Origin: Bacteroidota bacterium
Lineage (GTDB): Bacteria > Bacteroidota > Bacteroidia > B-17B0 > Aurantibacillaceae
DNA: 64,000 nt
Assembly: GCA_021156365.1 (NCBI GenBank)
Contig: JAJNDK010000003.1
Coordinates: 434,001-498,000 of the forward strand
Direction: 5' to 3'
In this document: positions 1 to 8,782 of the stretch, in pieces
Numbering within the stretch: position 1 is the stretch's first letter
Layout of the letters: each line of letters begins with the position of its first letter
Position numbers and translations under genes: made by a program
Notes under the pieces: model-generated
Told to the model about the DNA's origin: nothing
Database searches by the model: none
The model's input: only the letters and a program-made list of their open reading frames with translations

Positions 1-234
1 CAGCAGTACCGAAAGAACAAGCAATACCAGCACCAGCCAATACATGCTGCCTGAATCGGATGAAACATCGTTGTTTTTAGAAGAACCGGCTAATACTGAC
101 AAGAGACCTCCAAAAACAGTTTTTGTTATCTCTGCCTGAAAAGGAAAAATGCGAAATGAAAAAGGAATGAAAAGGATGCATAAAGATGTGAAAACATAAG
201 GGATCAGTCGGAAGCTTCCGGATAGTACTTTCAT
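1..234 (-). CDS. Partial membrane or exported protein, unknown function
   Basis: A reading frame starts with ATG at 234-232 and runs off the left edge, giving 78 visible residues. Its start codon shares one base with the TAA stop of the upstream gene (TAATG), which suggests translational coupling within the same operon. The visible part has an N-terminal hydrophobic stretch (about residues 8-32), a polar segment rich in Ser, Asn and Asp (around 51-62) and a second strongly hydrophobic helix (about 63-78, WLVLVLLVLSVLL). This fits a small respiratory-type or other two-helix membrane protein. No family can be named from the visible part. Confidence 0.65.
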   Translation of the reverse strand, partial: MKVLSGSFRLIPYVFTSLCILFIPFSFRIFPFQAEITKTVFGGLLSVLAGSSKNNDVSSDSGSMYWLVLVLLVLSVLL

Positions 235-770
235 TAGCGGGCAGGAGTATGGAGCTGTTTGTATTGCCAGGAAAACAAACCTGCAAAAAGCGAGAAGAGA
301 GCAAGAAGGCTGATATAGAATGCCGGGATCCCGGATGCAGAAGGTTTTGGACGATCGTTACCGGAAAAGGGAATAATGGAATTATTCTTTTTTATACTCT
401 CCCCGGTGTTGGACCTGCTGGCAGGATACGAGGGTGTTTTAAATAAGTGTTGTACACTGTCGATGAGGTGCTCTTTGGAAAATATCGAATCCCTTGTCAG
501 CGCTGCTTTACGTGAAGAAATCAGTTTGTTGCGGACTACAATGAAGGTATCCGGCAGGTGATTCAATTCCATTTTACGGCCGTACTCGTATGCTTCTTCA
601 TTCAGGCCTTCGTTGTGAAGGTCCATGCCGAACAAATGATTTTCATACGCGAGGGCAAATGCTTCTTCGTTGCCACTATGGCTTTTGTGGGCAATTCGTT
701 TGGTTTGTGCAGGAAGGAAACTCCATCCGATAATAATGAACAAGCCTGCCAGAATAAAGTGTTTTTTCAT
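234..770 (-). CDS. Membrane-anchored exported protein, third member of a tandem paralog family (short form)
   Basis: 178 residues with an N-terminal signal peptide ending near AQTK. Next is the family block KRIAHKSHSG followed by an LFGMD element, then a variable middle, and a C-terminal membrane helix with the family tail LFAGLFSWQYKQ. The two neighbours at 783-1430 and 1443-2066 share the same start block and tail, so this is a paralog. It lacks their DSVKFIGFDNKK segment and looks internally shortened. It lies 12 nt after its upstream paralog and overlaps the next gene by one base. The likely topology is periplasmic domain plus C-terminal anchor. I do not recognise the family. Confidence 0.8.
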   Translation of the reverse strand: MKKHFILAGLFIIIGWSFLPAQTKRIAHKSHSGNEEAFALAYENHLFGMDLHNEGLNEEAYEYGRKMELNHLPDTFIVVRNKLISSRKAALTRDSIFSKEHLIDSVQHLFKTPSYPASRSNTGESIKKNNSIIPFSGNDRPKPSASGIPAFYISLLALFSLFAGLFSWQYKQLHTPAR

Positions 771-782
771 GATTTATATGTA

Positions 783-1430
783 TTAACAGGATTGACGGTA
801 TTTCCAGGAGAACAGACCTGCGAATAAAGAACTTAACAGAAGTAGGCAGACATACAATGGAAGCTTATCGGAAAAAGGCGGTTTGGGGTTTTCCGGTGAG
901 GAAACGGGAAACACACTTTCTTTTTTCGATTTGGATTTCTTTTTTGCAGCCTGCTTTTTATTATCAAAGCCTATGAATTTCACACTATCGGCAGGATTCG
1001 AAAAATGGTATTGCAGTGTAATAATTGATTTGATACTGCCCAGTGCATGTTGCTTAGAGAAGAGTGGATGGTTGATCACTGTATCCCTGCCCGGAGCCCA
1101 TATACCTTTGTATATACTATCGATCGAAGTGATGCCACAATCCTTACTGGTAACCATAATAGCTTTGTTCTCTGAGAGGAAGATCACACTGTCCAGCCTG
1201 GCAGCGCGTTCTTTTATGGTGAAGGTTGGCACCGTGGAAAATTTCAGTTTATTATCCATTGGATACGCGCCAAAGTTGGAAAAACTCATATCAAAGAGAT
1301 CGGCTTCGAATGCAGTTCGGAACGTTTCTATGCTTCCGCTATGACTTTTGTGGGCTATTTTTTTTGTTTGACCTAAACAGGAAAAACCGGCAAGAAGCAA
1401 CAGGCAAATGAAGGAATTGATTTTTTTCAT
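783..1430 (-). CDS. Membrane-anchored exported protein, second member of a tandem paralog family
   Basis: 215 residues. The signal peptide ends near CLGQTKK, with a Cys in the hydrophobic region (FSCLGQ) that does not form a clear lipobox. The conserved block KKIAHKSHSG is followed by LFDMSFSNFG. The middle contains the repeated family phrases HPLFSKQH and DSVKFIGFDNKK. A Lys/Ser-rich linker leads to a C-terminal helix and the basic tail LFAGLFSWKYRQSC. It is spaced 12 nt from both the upstream and downstream paralogs, so the three form a tight operon. The product is probably held in a membrane with its main domain outside the cytoplasm. Function unknown. Confidence 0.85.
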   Translation of the reverse strand: MKKINSFICLLLLAGFSCLGQTKKIAHKSHSGSIETFRTAFEADLFDMSFSNFGAYPMDNKLKFSTVPTFTIKERAARLDSVIFLSENKAIMVTSKDCGITSIDSIYKGIWAPGRDTVINHPLFSKQHALGSIKSIITLQYHFSNPADSVKFIGFDNKKQAAKKKSKSKKESVFPVSSPENPKPPFSDKLPLYVCLLLLSSLFAGLFSWKYRQSC

Positions 1431-1442
1431 GTAGGTAATAAA

Positions 1443-2066
1443 TTAGGATTGACGATAATTCCAGGAAAACAAGCCTGCAAACAGGGAGCCGATGACCAGT
1501 ATGCCAATGTATACTGGCAATCCACCGAAAGGAGGTTTTGAATTACCGGAGCCTGAAACGGGTATCACTACCTGCTCATCAGGTTTTTGTTGTGAGGAAG
1601 AAGAAGAGGGTGGCGGGATCGATGACGCAGGTATTTTTTTGTTGTCAAAGCCAATGAATTTTACGCTATCGACCGGATTGCGGAAATAATAATGGTGCTT
1701 CACCACATTTTTTATGCTGTCGAGTGAATGTTGCCTGGAAAACAAGGGATGATCAATGACGGTATCTTTTCCAGCTTCCCAGAGCGTAGTGGTCTTCTCA
1801 TAGCGGTCGTAGCAATACTCGCTGGTAACCATGATGGCTTTGTGATCCGATATAAATATCACGCTGTCTAATTTTGCATTCTTCACGATCTTAGTGGGAG
1901 CCATTCCGAAATTGGAAAAATTCATATCGAACAGCTCATTTTCGAAGGCGGCAGAAAACGTTGCTGCACTTCCGCTATGGCTTTTCCAGGCGATCTTTTT
2001 GGTTTGTGCCAGGCTGATGGTGGTCATGAACAGAAAAGGCAGGCAGAAGGTAAAAATTTGTTTCAT
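1443..2066 (-). CDS. Membrane-anchored exported protein, first member of a tandem paralog family
   Basis: 207 residues. It has a clear signal peptide (MKQIFTFCLPFLFM...), then QTKKIAWKSHSG and LFDMNFSNFG. The middle shares DSVIF, HPLFSRQHSLDSIK and DSVKFIGFDNKK with the next gene. A Ser/Pro-rich linker follows, then a C-terminal hydrophobic helix and the tail LFAGLFSWNYRQS. The pattern of linker, helix and short basic end resembles a tripartite sorting or anchor signal, but it lacks the PEP or PID motif of known exosortase substrates. It is the first of three tandem copies and follows the large SBBP protein by 90 nt. Function unknown. Confidence 0.85.
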   Translation of the reverse strand: MKQIFTFCLPFLFMTTISLAQTKKIAWKSHSGSAATFSAAFENELFDMNFSNFGMAPTKIVKNAKLDSVIFISDHKAIMVTSEYCYDRYEKTTTLWEAGKDTVIDHPLFSRQHSLDSIKNVVKHHYYFRNPVDSVKFIGFDNKKIPASSIPPPSSSSSQQKPDEQVVIPVSGSGNSKPPFGGLPVYIGILVIGSLFAGLFSWNYRQS

Positions 2067-2156
2067 GGGTACGTTTGGTACGTTTTCCCGGAGATCACAA
2101 TGATTGTGCCTGATTTTGTTAAAAGACGATGGAGAAAAAAGATTTGTGATTCTCTG

Positions 2157-5054
2157 CTATTTAATGACCGTAATATATCCTCTCGCTTCCTGTGTGGCCT
2201 TTATGCAGTCAGTGATGTAGCTGAGTGTGTAAAAATAGGTCCCATCAACCGCCTTTCCATTGATCGTTCCGTCCCAGGCTACTGTCGATGAACTGAACAC
2301 CTCTCTGCCCCAGCGATCGAAAATGTGCAGGTCAAATTCATCTACGTAAAAATCAGAAAGATCAAGTTTATCGTTCAATCCATCGCCATTAGGTGTGATG
2401 ATATTCGGAAATGTGATCTCAGCATTCGCAGCTGAAACAATTACTTCGGAAGCATCAGTAATAGTACATCCGGCATTCGTAATGGCCACAGAATACAAAC
2501 CGGTTTGAGTGGTGGTGATCGTTTGTGTTGTTGCTCCTGTCGACCATAGATAAGCGGAGCCGGGATTACCTGCATACAATACAACTTCGCCATTCAGGCA
2601 AAGATCCGATACATCCGGTAATAGTTGTTGCGGAGTTGTATATACATGCACCTGTGTAATCAATGTGTCGAGGTCATTGCAGGTAGAAGTATCGGTAGCA
2701 ATTAAAAGCAGATCATAGATGCCTGGACTTGTATAAGTATGCGAAACGGAGTCCTGTAAAAATACAGGGGCTGATCCGTCCCCGAAATTCCACTGCACAT
2801 TGCCGGTAGCACTTTGATTAATAAAGAGCATGTTATCGGTGGTACAGCTGCTTTGGCCGGAAGCATAAGATGTAGCGGTAAGGAAAGTATGCGGATCTAT
2901 TTTAAGAAAACCATGATCCCATGTGTCGAAATTATTTGAAGAACCGAGATGAGGCTGACCTGTAGCATAGGCATTTGGAGTAACCGGCATGCCTATGTCT
3001 CCAAAAAAGCCGAAATAAAGCACTCCCTTTTTGTCGATCTTACATTTTCCGGTAGCCGTAGATTCCCAGTTAGGCCCTCCAAAATAACTGGCATACTTGA
3101 GAGAAGCGGCGTTTTTTGTAAACACACAATAATAAATATCCGAGTTTTCTGCTACTGTTTTTTCCGCGTTTGGAGAAGTCGGAAAATTGGACGTTGCATC
3201 ACCTGCAGCATATATATTCCCACAACTGTCGACTTCAAAAGCAGATGGAAAAAGATAAGAAAGGGACGAGCTTCCGCTGGATGTACCGAACCTGGCTTTG
3301 AAAACAAACTGTGACAGATCGGGGCTGAGCTTATGTATAAGATTTCTGCCCGTCGGAGCATTGTTAAAGGCTCCGGGAGTGCTGGTAAATAAAGAAGGAT
3401 TTGAAGTTTCCATCATAGATAAAATATAGACATTGGTGTCATTGTCCAGCGCCATCAGGTTACCATAGTCAGTTGCATTGGTCCCGACAAAAGTGGATGC
3501 GATCAGTGCTGTACCGATATTGTTAATGTGGGTAATGAAGCAATCACTTTGCGAATTTTTTACCGGAGATACAACACCTGTGGTCACCGGAAAATCATAA
3601 CTGTTAGTGGTTCCGGCACAATAAATACCTCCATGGCCATCTAACCGGAGGCTGTGGGCTGCGTCACCATTGCTGCCCCCGAGGTAGGTACTCCAAATCA
3701 TTGTACTTAATGCGGAGTCCATTTTAAAAATGATAGCATCATCGGCAAATGATATCCCGGCGAGGCTAACGGCAAATGCATTGGCACTTACCGGGAAATC
3801 CAGGGATCGTGTAAAGCTGGCAACATACACGTGTCCTTTGCTATCTCTTACTATTTCGGAGTTACCAAAATACTCGAAGCCAGCGAGTAAAGGTTTTGCA
3901 TCTTTTCCGGTTCCCCCCACGTATGTTGATTGAATTAACAAACTTCCGGACGTGTCTAATTTTGTCAGAAAAATATCTGCACCTCCATTATGTGTGTTAT
4001 CAAATGCACCGGTCTTAGTTGGAAAATCAACCGATTCTGTATATCCCATAATGACTGCCTCATTTTTTCGGATATCCACACAAAAGGATTTTTCTTCGTT
4101 AGTGCCGCCAAAATAAGTGGCGTGTAACAATCTGCTTCCATCAGGATTGAACTTGTGAAAAGTAAGATCCCGTGCACCATTCATGCTTACCTGGAAAGCT
4201 CCGGTAGTTGCAGGAAATCCCTGGAAAGCACAATCCCCTATCAGATAACCGTTCCCTTTTTCATCATACGAAGCGCCTCCGGGATTGGAGTATACCGTGC
4301 TGCCTGTAAATGTACAGGCGACTACTACCGGATCAATAAGGAGTGCATACTTTTTATCATATCCTTTCGGGAACGAATAAGAGATGCTGTTTTCCTTCAG
4401 TAAGTATTCGCAGGCCACAGATACTTTTTTTCCATGAATGAACTGCCAGGCCACAGGGGCCATTTCTGTTATTGTTCCCGCAGTTGTTTTAATAAAGATA
4501 TTTTTGCCGGATAAAAAAACAGCATCCGCATCTTCTACCTGTATCTTAATTTGATTTATATCTGCATAGGAGGCAACAATAAGGTCATATTTAAAGTTGG
4601 CACCCTCACTGTATACCTGCATATCGATACCTTTGTAGAGTTCTTTGTAATGAACCGTTTTGAATGCATTTACGTGTGAGCTCCACTTGCTCTGATCCGT
4701 GCCCAGGAAATAATTGTAGTATTCGGATTGTTTTTCTGAACCCTGAATGTTTTCTGTTTGGGCATCTGCAAAAATGGTTCTGTATACATGTCCGTTCAGC
4801 AGCGAATGATTTTCTTCTTTTCGTTCCCTGTTCCCGGATTTTTTAAGAGCAACGCTCAATTGTTCTGCATCGATGACCTCAAACACAAAGGCATTCTTCT
4901 CCAAAAATACTTTTCCGTTGTAAAACTCTCCCATAAAATGGACTTTCGAAGGCCACTGGGTTTTGTTTTCTTTAAATTTAATAAGCGGTTTTTCGGTAGC
5001 AAGAGATACTACCGTAGCAAAAGAGAATAGGGATAAAAGCAGGGATCTTATCAT
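2157..5054 (-). CDS. Large secreted DUF7948/SBBP-repeat/PKD protein with T9SS type B sorting domain
   Basis: About 965 residues. The start is taken at the ATG at 5054 because the frame upstream offers only a TTG and this ATG opens a good signal peptide (MIRSLLLSLFSFATVVSLA). The N-terminal ~220 residues match the DUF7948 pattern (ENKTQWPSKVHFMGEF, YNYFLGTDQSKW). Next comes a beta-propeller-like run of SBBP units with repeated 'DSKGHVYVA', 'STYLGGSNGD' and 'TYFGGTNEE' phrases. A PKD domain follows (WNFGDGSAPVFLQDSVSHTY). The last ~85 residues (FPNIITPNGDGLNDKLDLSD to the end) are a type B gliding-motility-type T9SS domain. It is probably exported and kept at the cell surface. No catalytic domain is visible. 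Confidence 0.9.
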   Translation of the reverse strand: MIRSLLLSLFSFATVVSLATEKPLIKFKENKTQWPSKVHFMGEFYNGKVFLEKNAFVFEVIDAEQLSVALKKSGNRERKEENHSLLNGHVYRTIFADAQTENIQGSEKQSEYYNYFLGTDQSKWSSHVNAFKTVHYKELYKGIDMQVYSEGANFKYDLIVASYADINQIKIQVEDADAVFLSGKNIFIKTTAGTITEMAPVAWQFIHGKKVSVACEYLLKENSISYSFPKGYDKKYALLIDPVVVACTFTGSTVYSNPGGASYDEKGNGYLIGDCAFQGFPATTGAFQVSMNGARDLTFHKFNPDGSRLLHATYFGGTNEEKSFCVDIRKNEAVIMGYTESVDFPTKTGAFDNTHNGGADIFLTKLDTSGSLLIQSTYVGGTGKDAKPLLAGFEYFGNSEIVRDSKGHVYVASFTRSLDFPVSANAFAVSLAGISFADDAIIFKMDSALSTMIWSTYLGGSNGDAAHSLRLDGHGGIYCAGTTNSYDFPVTTGVVSPVKNSQSDCFITHINNIGTALIASTFVGTNATDYGNLMALDNDTNVYILSMMETSNPSLFTSTPGAFNNAPTGRNLIHKLSPDLSQFVFKARFGTSSGSSSLSYLFPSAFEVDSCGNIYAAGDATSNFPTSPNAEKTVAENSDIYYCVFTKNAASLKYASYFGGPNWESTATGKCKIDKKGVLYFGFFGDIGMPVTPNAYATGQPHLGSSNNFDTWDHGFLKIDPHTFLTATSYASGQSSCTTDNMLFINQSATGNVQWNFGDGSAPVFLQDSVSHTYTSPGIYDLLLIATDTSTCNDLDTLITQVHVYTTPQQLLPDVSDLCLNGEVVLYAGNPGSAYLWSTGATTQTITTTQTGLYSVAITNAGCTITDASEVIVSAANAEITFPNIITPNGDGLNDKLDLSDFYVDEFDLHIFDRWGREVFSSSTVAWDGTINGKAVDGTYFYTLSYITDCIKATQEARGYITVIK

Positions 5055-5146
5055 GTCCGCCAATTTTGGCTAAAAAGTAGTGAAAAAACCGATAAACGGA
5101 AAATATCAGTTTGTAAGTGGTCGAAATTTGCTGTTAACTGGTAATA

Positions 5147-5836
5147 TCAGGCAACGAGGAAGGAGCCCAGCTGTTTTACTCCGTCACCGGCTTTTTCACG
5201 GATATGGGTGAGATTGGCAATATGTTTCAGATCGAAGGTACCCGGATCGAGAATGTACTTAGGGACATCAGGACCCGGAATTTCTACCAGACCCGCTGCA
5301 GGATACACATTGAGCGAAGTACCCACCGTAACAAAGATCTCGGCTTCCTGCACCATCGTAACGGCTTTGTCCATATTGGGCACCATTTCACCGAACCAGA
5401 CAATATGTGGCCGGAGCTGCGATCCTTTCTCACATTTATCACCCATTTTCACTTCCCATTTTTTCAGGTCGTATATCAGATTTTCGTTCAGTGTGGAACG
5501 CACTTTCATGATCTCACCGTGCAGGTGAAGTACATTTTTACTTCCTGCCCGTTCATGGAGATCGTCTATATTCTGTGTAATAATGAGTACGTCGTAGGTA
5601 TTTTGTAATTCGGCAAAAAAGTAATGGGCTGCATTGGGTTTGGCTTCCATTACCTGCTTGCGTCGAAGATTGTAGAACTGGGTAACAAGTGTCGGATCTT
5701 TTTTCCAGGCGCTGGGTGTGGCCACGTCTTCGATCTTATATTCTTCCCAAAGGCCACCACTGTCGCGGAATGTTTTGATCCCACTTTCGGCGCTGATACC
5801 CGCTCCTGTAAAGACTACTAATTTCTTTTTTGCCAT
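5147..5836 (-). CDS. Sirtuin-type NAD-dependent protein deacylase (SIR2/CobB family)
   Basis: 229 residues. The NAD-binding signature GAGISAESGI (11-20), FRD (23-25), QNIDDLH (88-94), catalytic His106 in HLHGE and GTSLNVYPA (172-180) mark a SIR2 enzyme. It removes acyl groups from lysines and uses NAD. Tyr55 and Arg58 (FYNLRR) match the YxxR pair that in class III sirtuins recognises succinyl- or malonyl-lysine. The small domain normally carries four zinc-binding cysteines; here only Cys135 is present, so the zinc site seems lost. It lies downstream of the oxidase genes behind a terminator and so probably has its own promoter; TACTTTCG lies shortly upstream of the start. Confidence 0.9.
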   Translation of the reverse strand: MAKKKLVVFTGAGISAESGIKTFRDSGGLWEEYKIEDVATPSAWKKDPTLVTQFYNLRRKQVMEAKPNAAHYFFAELQNTYDVLIITQNIDDLHERAGSKNVLHLHGEIMKVRSTLNENLIYDLKKWEVKMGDKCEKGSQLRPHIVWFGEMVPNMDKAVTMVQEAEIFVTVGTSLNVYPAAGLVEIPGPDVPKYILDPGTFDLKHIANLTHIREKAGDGVKQLGSFLVA

Positions 5837-5899
5837 TGACGTTATCGAAAGTAATAGAAATATTTTCAGGAAACAAGTCCGGATAGTTATCGAAGTAAA

Positions 5900-5930
5900 A
5901 TAAAAGACCCCGGCGCGATGGTCGGGGTCA
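5900..5930 (-). terminator. Rho-independent terminator of the cytochrome oxidase operon
   Basis: On the minus strand a GACCCCG / CGGGGTC stem (5929-5923 and 5912-5906) is followed by TTTTATTTTA. It lies just past the stop of the subunit IV gene and separates that operon from the sirtuin gene. Confidence 0.8.
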
Positions 5931-5936
5931 AATTAT

Positions 5937-6446
5937 TTAGTGATGTGCTTCTTCAGCAGGAGGAGCAACCGGTTCGGGTGTTTTACCGGAAAGTTTCATA
6001 CCGTGCATGTCATTGATGTATTGACGGCCATGTTTGGTATTATTGCGGATCTTCTGATCCATAAAGATCTCGTTCAGCTTGGTTTTGTTCTCCGGATACC
6101 CACAATAGGTTCCTTCTACGAGGATAATGAAGATCAGGTAACCAATGAATAAAGAATATGGCGCCAGAATCGTGTATTTCATCCCTTTTGTTTCATCACC
6201 CAAGTGCATAAACTTCATAACGATGAATCCGGCTTTAGCAAGCGTAAGGATAATGAAGCCCCATTTAAGAAGGCCACCACCGGTTAAACCCCATTTAGTT
6301 GCATTGAAACCAACAAAAAGCTCCACCATTGTGATCGCCAGCATGATCCAGAACACATTCCAAAGCTTGCGGCGTTTCTTTTTGCCTTCCTCTTCGGTGT
6401 GGTGGTACATCGTTTCGTACTGTGGATAATCATCGTGAAATTCCAT
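5937..6446 (-). CDS. Cytochrome c oxidase subunit IV (prokaryotic COX4 family)
   Basis: 169 residues. A short cytoplasmic start with EEEGKKKRRKLWNVFWIM leads into three hydrophobic helices (roughly residues 29-49, 57-79 and 91-112), the layout of prokaryotic COX4 proteins. A charged C-terminal tail ends in a His- and Glu-rich segment (PPAEEAHH). It is the last gene of the oxidase operon, 44 nt after the subunit III gene. The family stabilises the terminal haem-copper oxidase complex in the inner membrane. The catalytic subunits I and II are not in this window. Confidence 0.85.
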   Translation of the reverse strand: MEFHDDYPQYETMYHHTEEEGKKKRRKLWNVFWIMLAITMVELFVGFNATKWGLTGGGLLKWGFIILTLAKAGFIVMKFMHLGDETKGMKYTILAPYSLFIGYLIFIILVEGTYCGYPENKTKLNEIFMDQKIRNNTKHGRQYINDMHGMKLSGKTPEPVAPPAEEAHH

Positions 6447-6490
6447 ATATATACTTTTTTACGTTAATTAATTTTTTTGAATGAACAGCT

Positions 6491-7219
6491 TTACAACAGG
6501 TAGAAGAAGGTAAATACGAATACCCACACCAAATCTACGAAATGCCAGTAAAGACCAACTTTCTCGATCATTTCATAATGCCCTCTGCGTTCGTAAGTTC
6601 CCGAAAGAACGTTGATAAAGATCACGCAATTGATCATAACACCGGAGAATACGTGGAATCCGTGGAAACCCGTAATAAAGAAGAAAAAGTTAGCAAACTG
6701 AGCAGGGCCGTATTCATTTACCGTCATATTGGCTCCGTGAACGATCTGGGTAACATATTTTTGACTGTCAATATCCCAGACTTGTCTCAAAGCACCCTCA
6801 TGTGTACCGCTGATAAAATTGTACCACTCCCATGCCTGTGAGCCTACGAACATAAAACCACCCACGATCGTGAGCAGCATCCAGATGATAACACCCCGGC
6901 GGTTGTTACGATGGCCGGCTTCCACAGCCAATACCATGGTTACGGAAGACATGATGAGGATAAAGGTCATTAAACCTACGTAGAACAGGGGCAAATGTTT
7001 GTGTGTGCCCGGAAAGTGGGTAAAAACATCTTCGGCAGCAGGCCATGCATCTGAGTACTTATGCCTTACGAATCCGTAAGCGCATAAAAGGCCCGAAAAG
7101 GTTAAAGCATCGGAAACCAGGAAAAACCACATCATCATTTTTCCATAGCTCATCCGGAAAGGTGACTGACCACCATTCCAGGCTTCTTTTTCATTAAAAT
7201 TTGCGACTGCGTGTCCCAT
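6491..7219 (-). CDS. Cytochrome c oxidase subunit III
   Basis: 242 residues with about seven transmembrane helices. SYGKMMMWFFLVSDALTFSG near the N-terminus, the C-terminal GFHGFHVFSGVMIN and YWHFVDLVWVFVFTFFYL are typical of haem-copper oxidase subunit III. The protein supports proton uptake and stability of subunit I in the inner membrane. It sits between a second, shorter subunit III-like gene and the subunit IV gene (gaps of 43 and 44 nt), so the operon supplies two subunit III-type polypeptides. Confidence 0.92.
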   Translation of the reverse strand: MGHAVANFNEKEAWNGGQSPFRMSYGKMMMWFFLVSDALTFSGLLCAYGFVRHKYSDAWPAAEDVFTHFPGTHKHLPLFYVGLMTFILIMSSVTMVLAVEAGHRNNRRGVIIWMLLTIVGGFMFVGSQAWEWYNFISGTHEGALRQVWDIDSQKYVTQIVHGANMTVNEYGPAQFANFFFFITGFHGFHVFSGVMINCVIFINVLSGTYERRGHYEMIEKVGLYWHFVDLVWVFVFTFFYLL

Positions 7220-7262
7220 AAATTCTGTTAAATAGTGTTAGGATATAATTTCGGATGCAAGT

Positions 7263-7850
7263 TTAGCGATTTAATACTAAAAAAAGAAATAAAACCACCC
7301 ATAAAATATCAAGAAAATGCCAAAAAATAGAGGTCAGGCTAAGGCCTAAGTAATTTGCGGAATTGTAGCGGTTCCGGGTAGCTTTTATAAAAGATACTAA
7401 CAGGGCAATGAGGCCGAAAGCGATGTGAACGAAATGCAGGAAAGTGATTACGTACATGATGGAGCCTGCTACGTTGGAGCCTTTTCCGGCAAAGAAGATC
7501 TTATTATCGATCAGGGCTCCCCACGAAGCAAATTGCAGGGCACAGAACACTAGACCTAAAACAAAGGTAATACCCAGCCCGGCAACCACCATTTTGTTGT
7601 TGTTCTTTTTCGCCGCATTCTGGGCCATAAAAAGGCTCAGGCTGCTGGCAATGATAACGGCAGTAGAAATATAGAACAGATCGGGGAGCTCAAAGGTCAT
7701 CCAGTTACCATTCCCCATGATCACGATATACGCACTGCAAAACCCCGAAAAGAAAATGGTCATACTGCCCATTGCCCAATATAAAAGGGATTTCCGCGCT
7801 TTTTCGTGAACCCGCCGTTCTTCTGATTTTTCCATTGTTATAGCACTCAT
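7263..7850 (-). CDS. Second haem-copper oxidase subunit III-like protein
   Basis: 195 residues with five predicted membrane helices. RKSLLYWAMGSMTIFFSGFCSAYIV near the start and ITFLHFVHIAFG plus IFWHFLDILWVVLFLFLVLN near the end match the core of oxidase subunit III, in the shorter five-helix form. It starts 23 nt after ctaB. A second possible start is Met6 (MEKSEERR), three codons after the first few residues. Paired subunit III genes after ctaB are common in Bacteroidota oxidase operons, from general knowledge of the group. Confidence 0.88.
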   Translation of the reverse strand: MSAITMEKSEERRVHEKARKSLLYWAMGSMTIFFSGFCSAYIVIMGNGNWMTFELPDLFYISTAVIIASSLSLFMAQNAAKKNNNKMVVAGLGITFVLGLVFCALQFASWGALIDNKIFFAGKGSNVAGSIMYVITFLHFVHIAFGLIALLVSFIKATRNRYNSANYLGLSLTSIFWHFLDILWVVLFLFLVLNR

Positions 7851-7873
7851 TTTTGGACTGTTTTAAAAAAAAA

Positions 7874-8773
7874 TTAATAGCCGATCATCAGGGCCAGCTG
7901 CACTACCGGCAAATAATAAAAAGATCCGAACATCAGCCTGCGCGCCGATTTGATCTCCCCGTCTTTGTACAAGCGGTAAGCCTGCATCAGGAAATTGATC
8001 CCTAACAGGAGTACCACTACACTGCCCCACAAGCCGGCAAATCCAAAGAAATAGGGTGTAAGGCTGATCGGGATCAGGAACAGGGTATAGATCAGGATCT
8101 GGAAGCGGCTTCCCATATCGCGTCCACCCATAGATGGAAGCATAAAAAATCCGGCCCGTTGATAATCGTCATGACTCACCCATGCAATGGCCCAGAAATG
8201 CGGGAACTGCCAGAAAAACTGTATGCAATAGAGCAAAAGCGGATACATGGAAAAAGTCCCGAAACCTTCTCCTCCTGCCAAAGCGCCTATGAGTGTGGGC
8301 AAAGCACCCGGAATAGCGCCAACAAAAACAGAGAAAGGGGTAACACGTTTTAAGGGGGTATACACGAGTGCATACAGAATGATGGAGCTTACACTGAGGA
8401 TCCCGCAAAGGGCATTGGTGTAGGTAAACAGGAGCCAGCAGCCCACTACACCACAAATGGTAGCAAAAATAATGGCTTCGGAAGGTGTAAGTATTTCAAG
8501 CGGGAGCGGACGGTTTTGTGTACGCTTCATCAGCTTGTCGAGCTTTTTCTCGATCACCTGGTTGTATGAATTGGCACAGGCTGTAACAAGAAATCCTCCG
8601 AAGGAAAGAGCTATAATGTGCTGCCAGTCGAAATTGTGGGGGTTAATAGTGAAATAGCTCACCACTGCAGAGAATACAACCAACAGGGATAAACGCATCT
8701 TGGTAAGCTTCACAAAAGCGGCAACTTTTGAATACGAAACCTGCTCTATGGTTATTTCTGCTTTTTCGTTCAT
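7874..8773 (-). CDS. ctaB: Protohaem IX farnesyltransferase (haem O synthase)
   Basis: 299 residues with nine or so membrane helices of the UbiA prenyltransferase superfamily. The enzyme adds a farnesyl group to haem b to make haem O for terminal oxidases. The substrate-binding motif NQVIEKKLDKLMKRT (71-85) followed by NRPLP is clear; the first Asp of the usual motif is Glu here, as in related Bacteroidota sequences I recall. A longer frame opens at 8827, but a TACCTTTG promoter box lies between the two starts, so the inner ATG (MNEKAEIT) is chosen. It is the first gene of the oxidase operon. Confidence 0.92.
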   Translation of the reverse strand: MNEKAEITIEQVSYSKVAAFVKLTKMRLSLLVVFSAVVSYFTINPHNFDWQHIIALSFGGFLVTACANSYNQVIEKKLDKLMKRTQNRPLPLEILTPSEAIIFATICGVVGCWLLFTYTNALCGILSVSSIILYALVYTPLKRVTPFSVFVGAIPGALPTLIGALAGGEGFGTFSMYPLLLYCIQFFWQFPHFWAIAWVSHDDYQRAGFFMLPSMGGRDMGSRFQILIYTLFLIPISLTPYFFGFAGLWGSVVVLLLGINFLMQAYRLYKDGEIKSARRLMFGSFYYLPVVQLALMIGY

Positions 8774-8782
8774 TTGAGGCCG

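Noticed and set aside
77-304. A minus-strand frame starting at 304 that overlaps the left-edge gene
   Set aside because: It overlaps the end of the third paralog and the partial gene in another frame; the coupled frame starting at 234 has clear membrane helices and is preferred.
883-1344. A 153-codon plus-strand frame opposite the second paralog
   Set aside because: The minus-strand gene has a signal peptide and family motifs shared with its neighbours; the plus frame has none.
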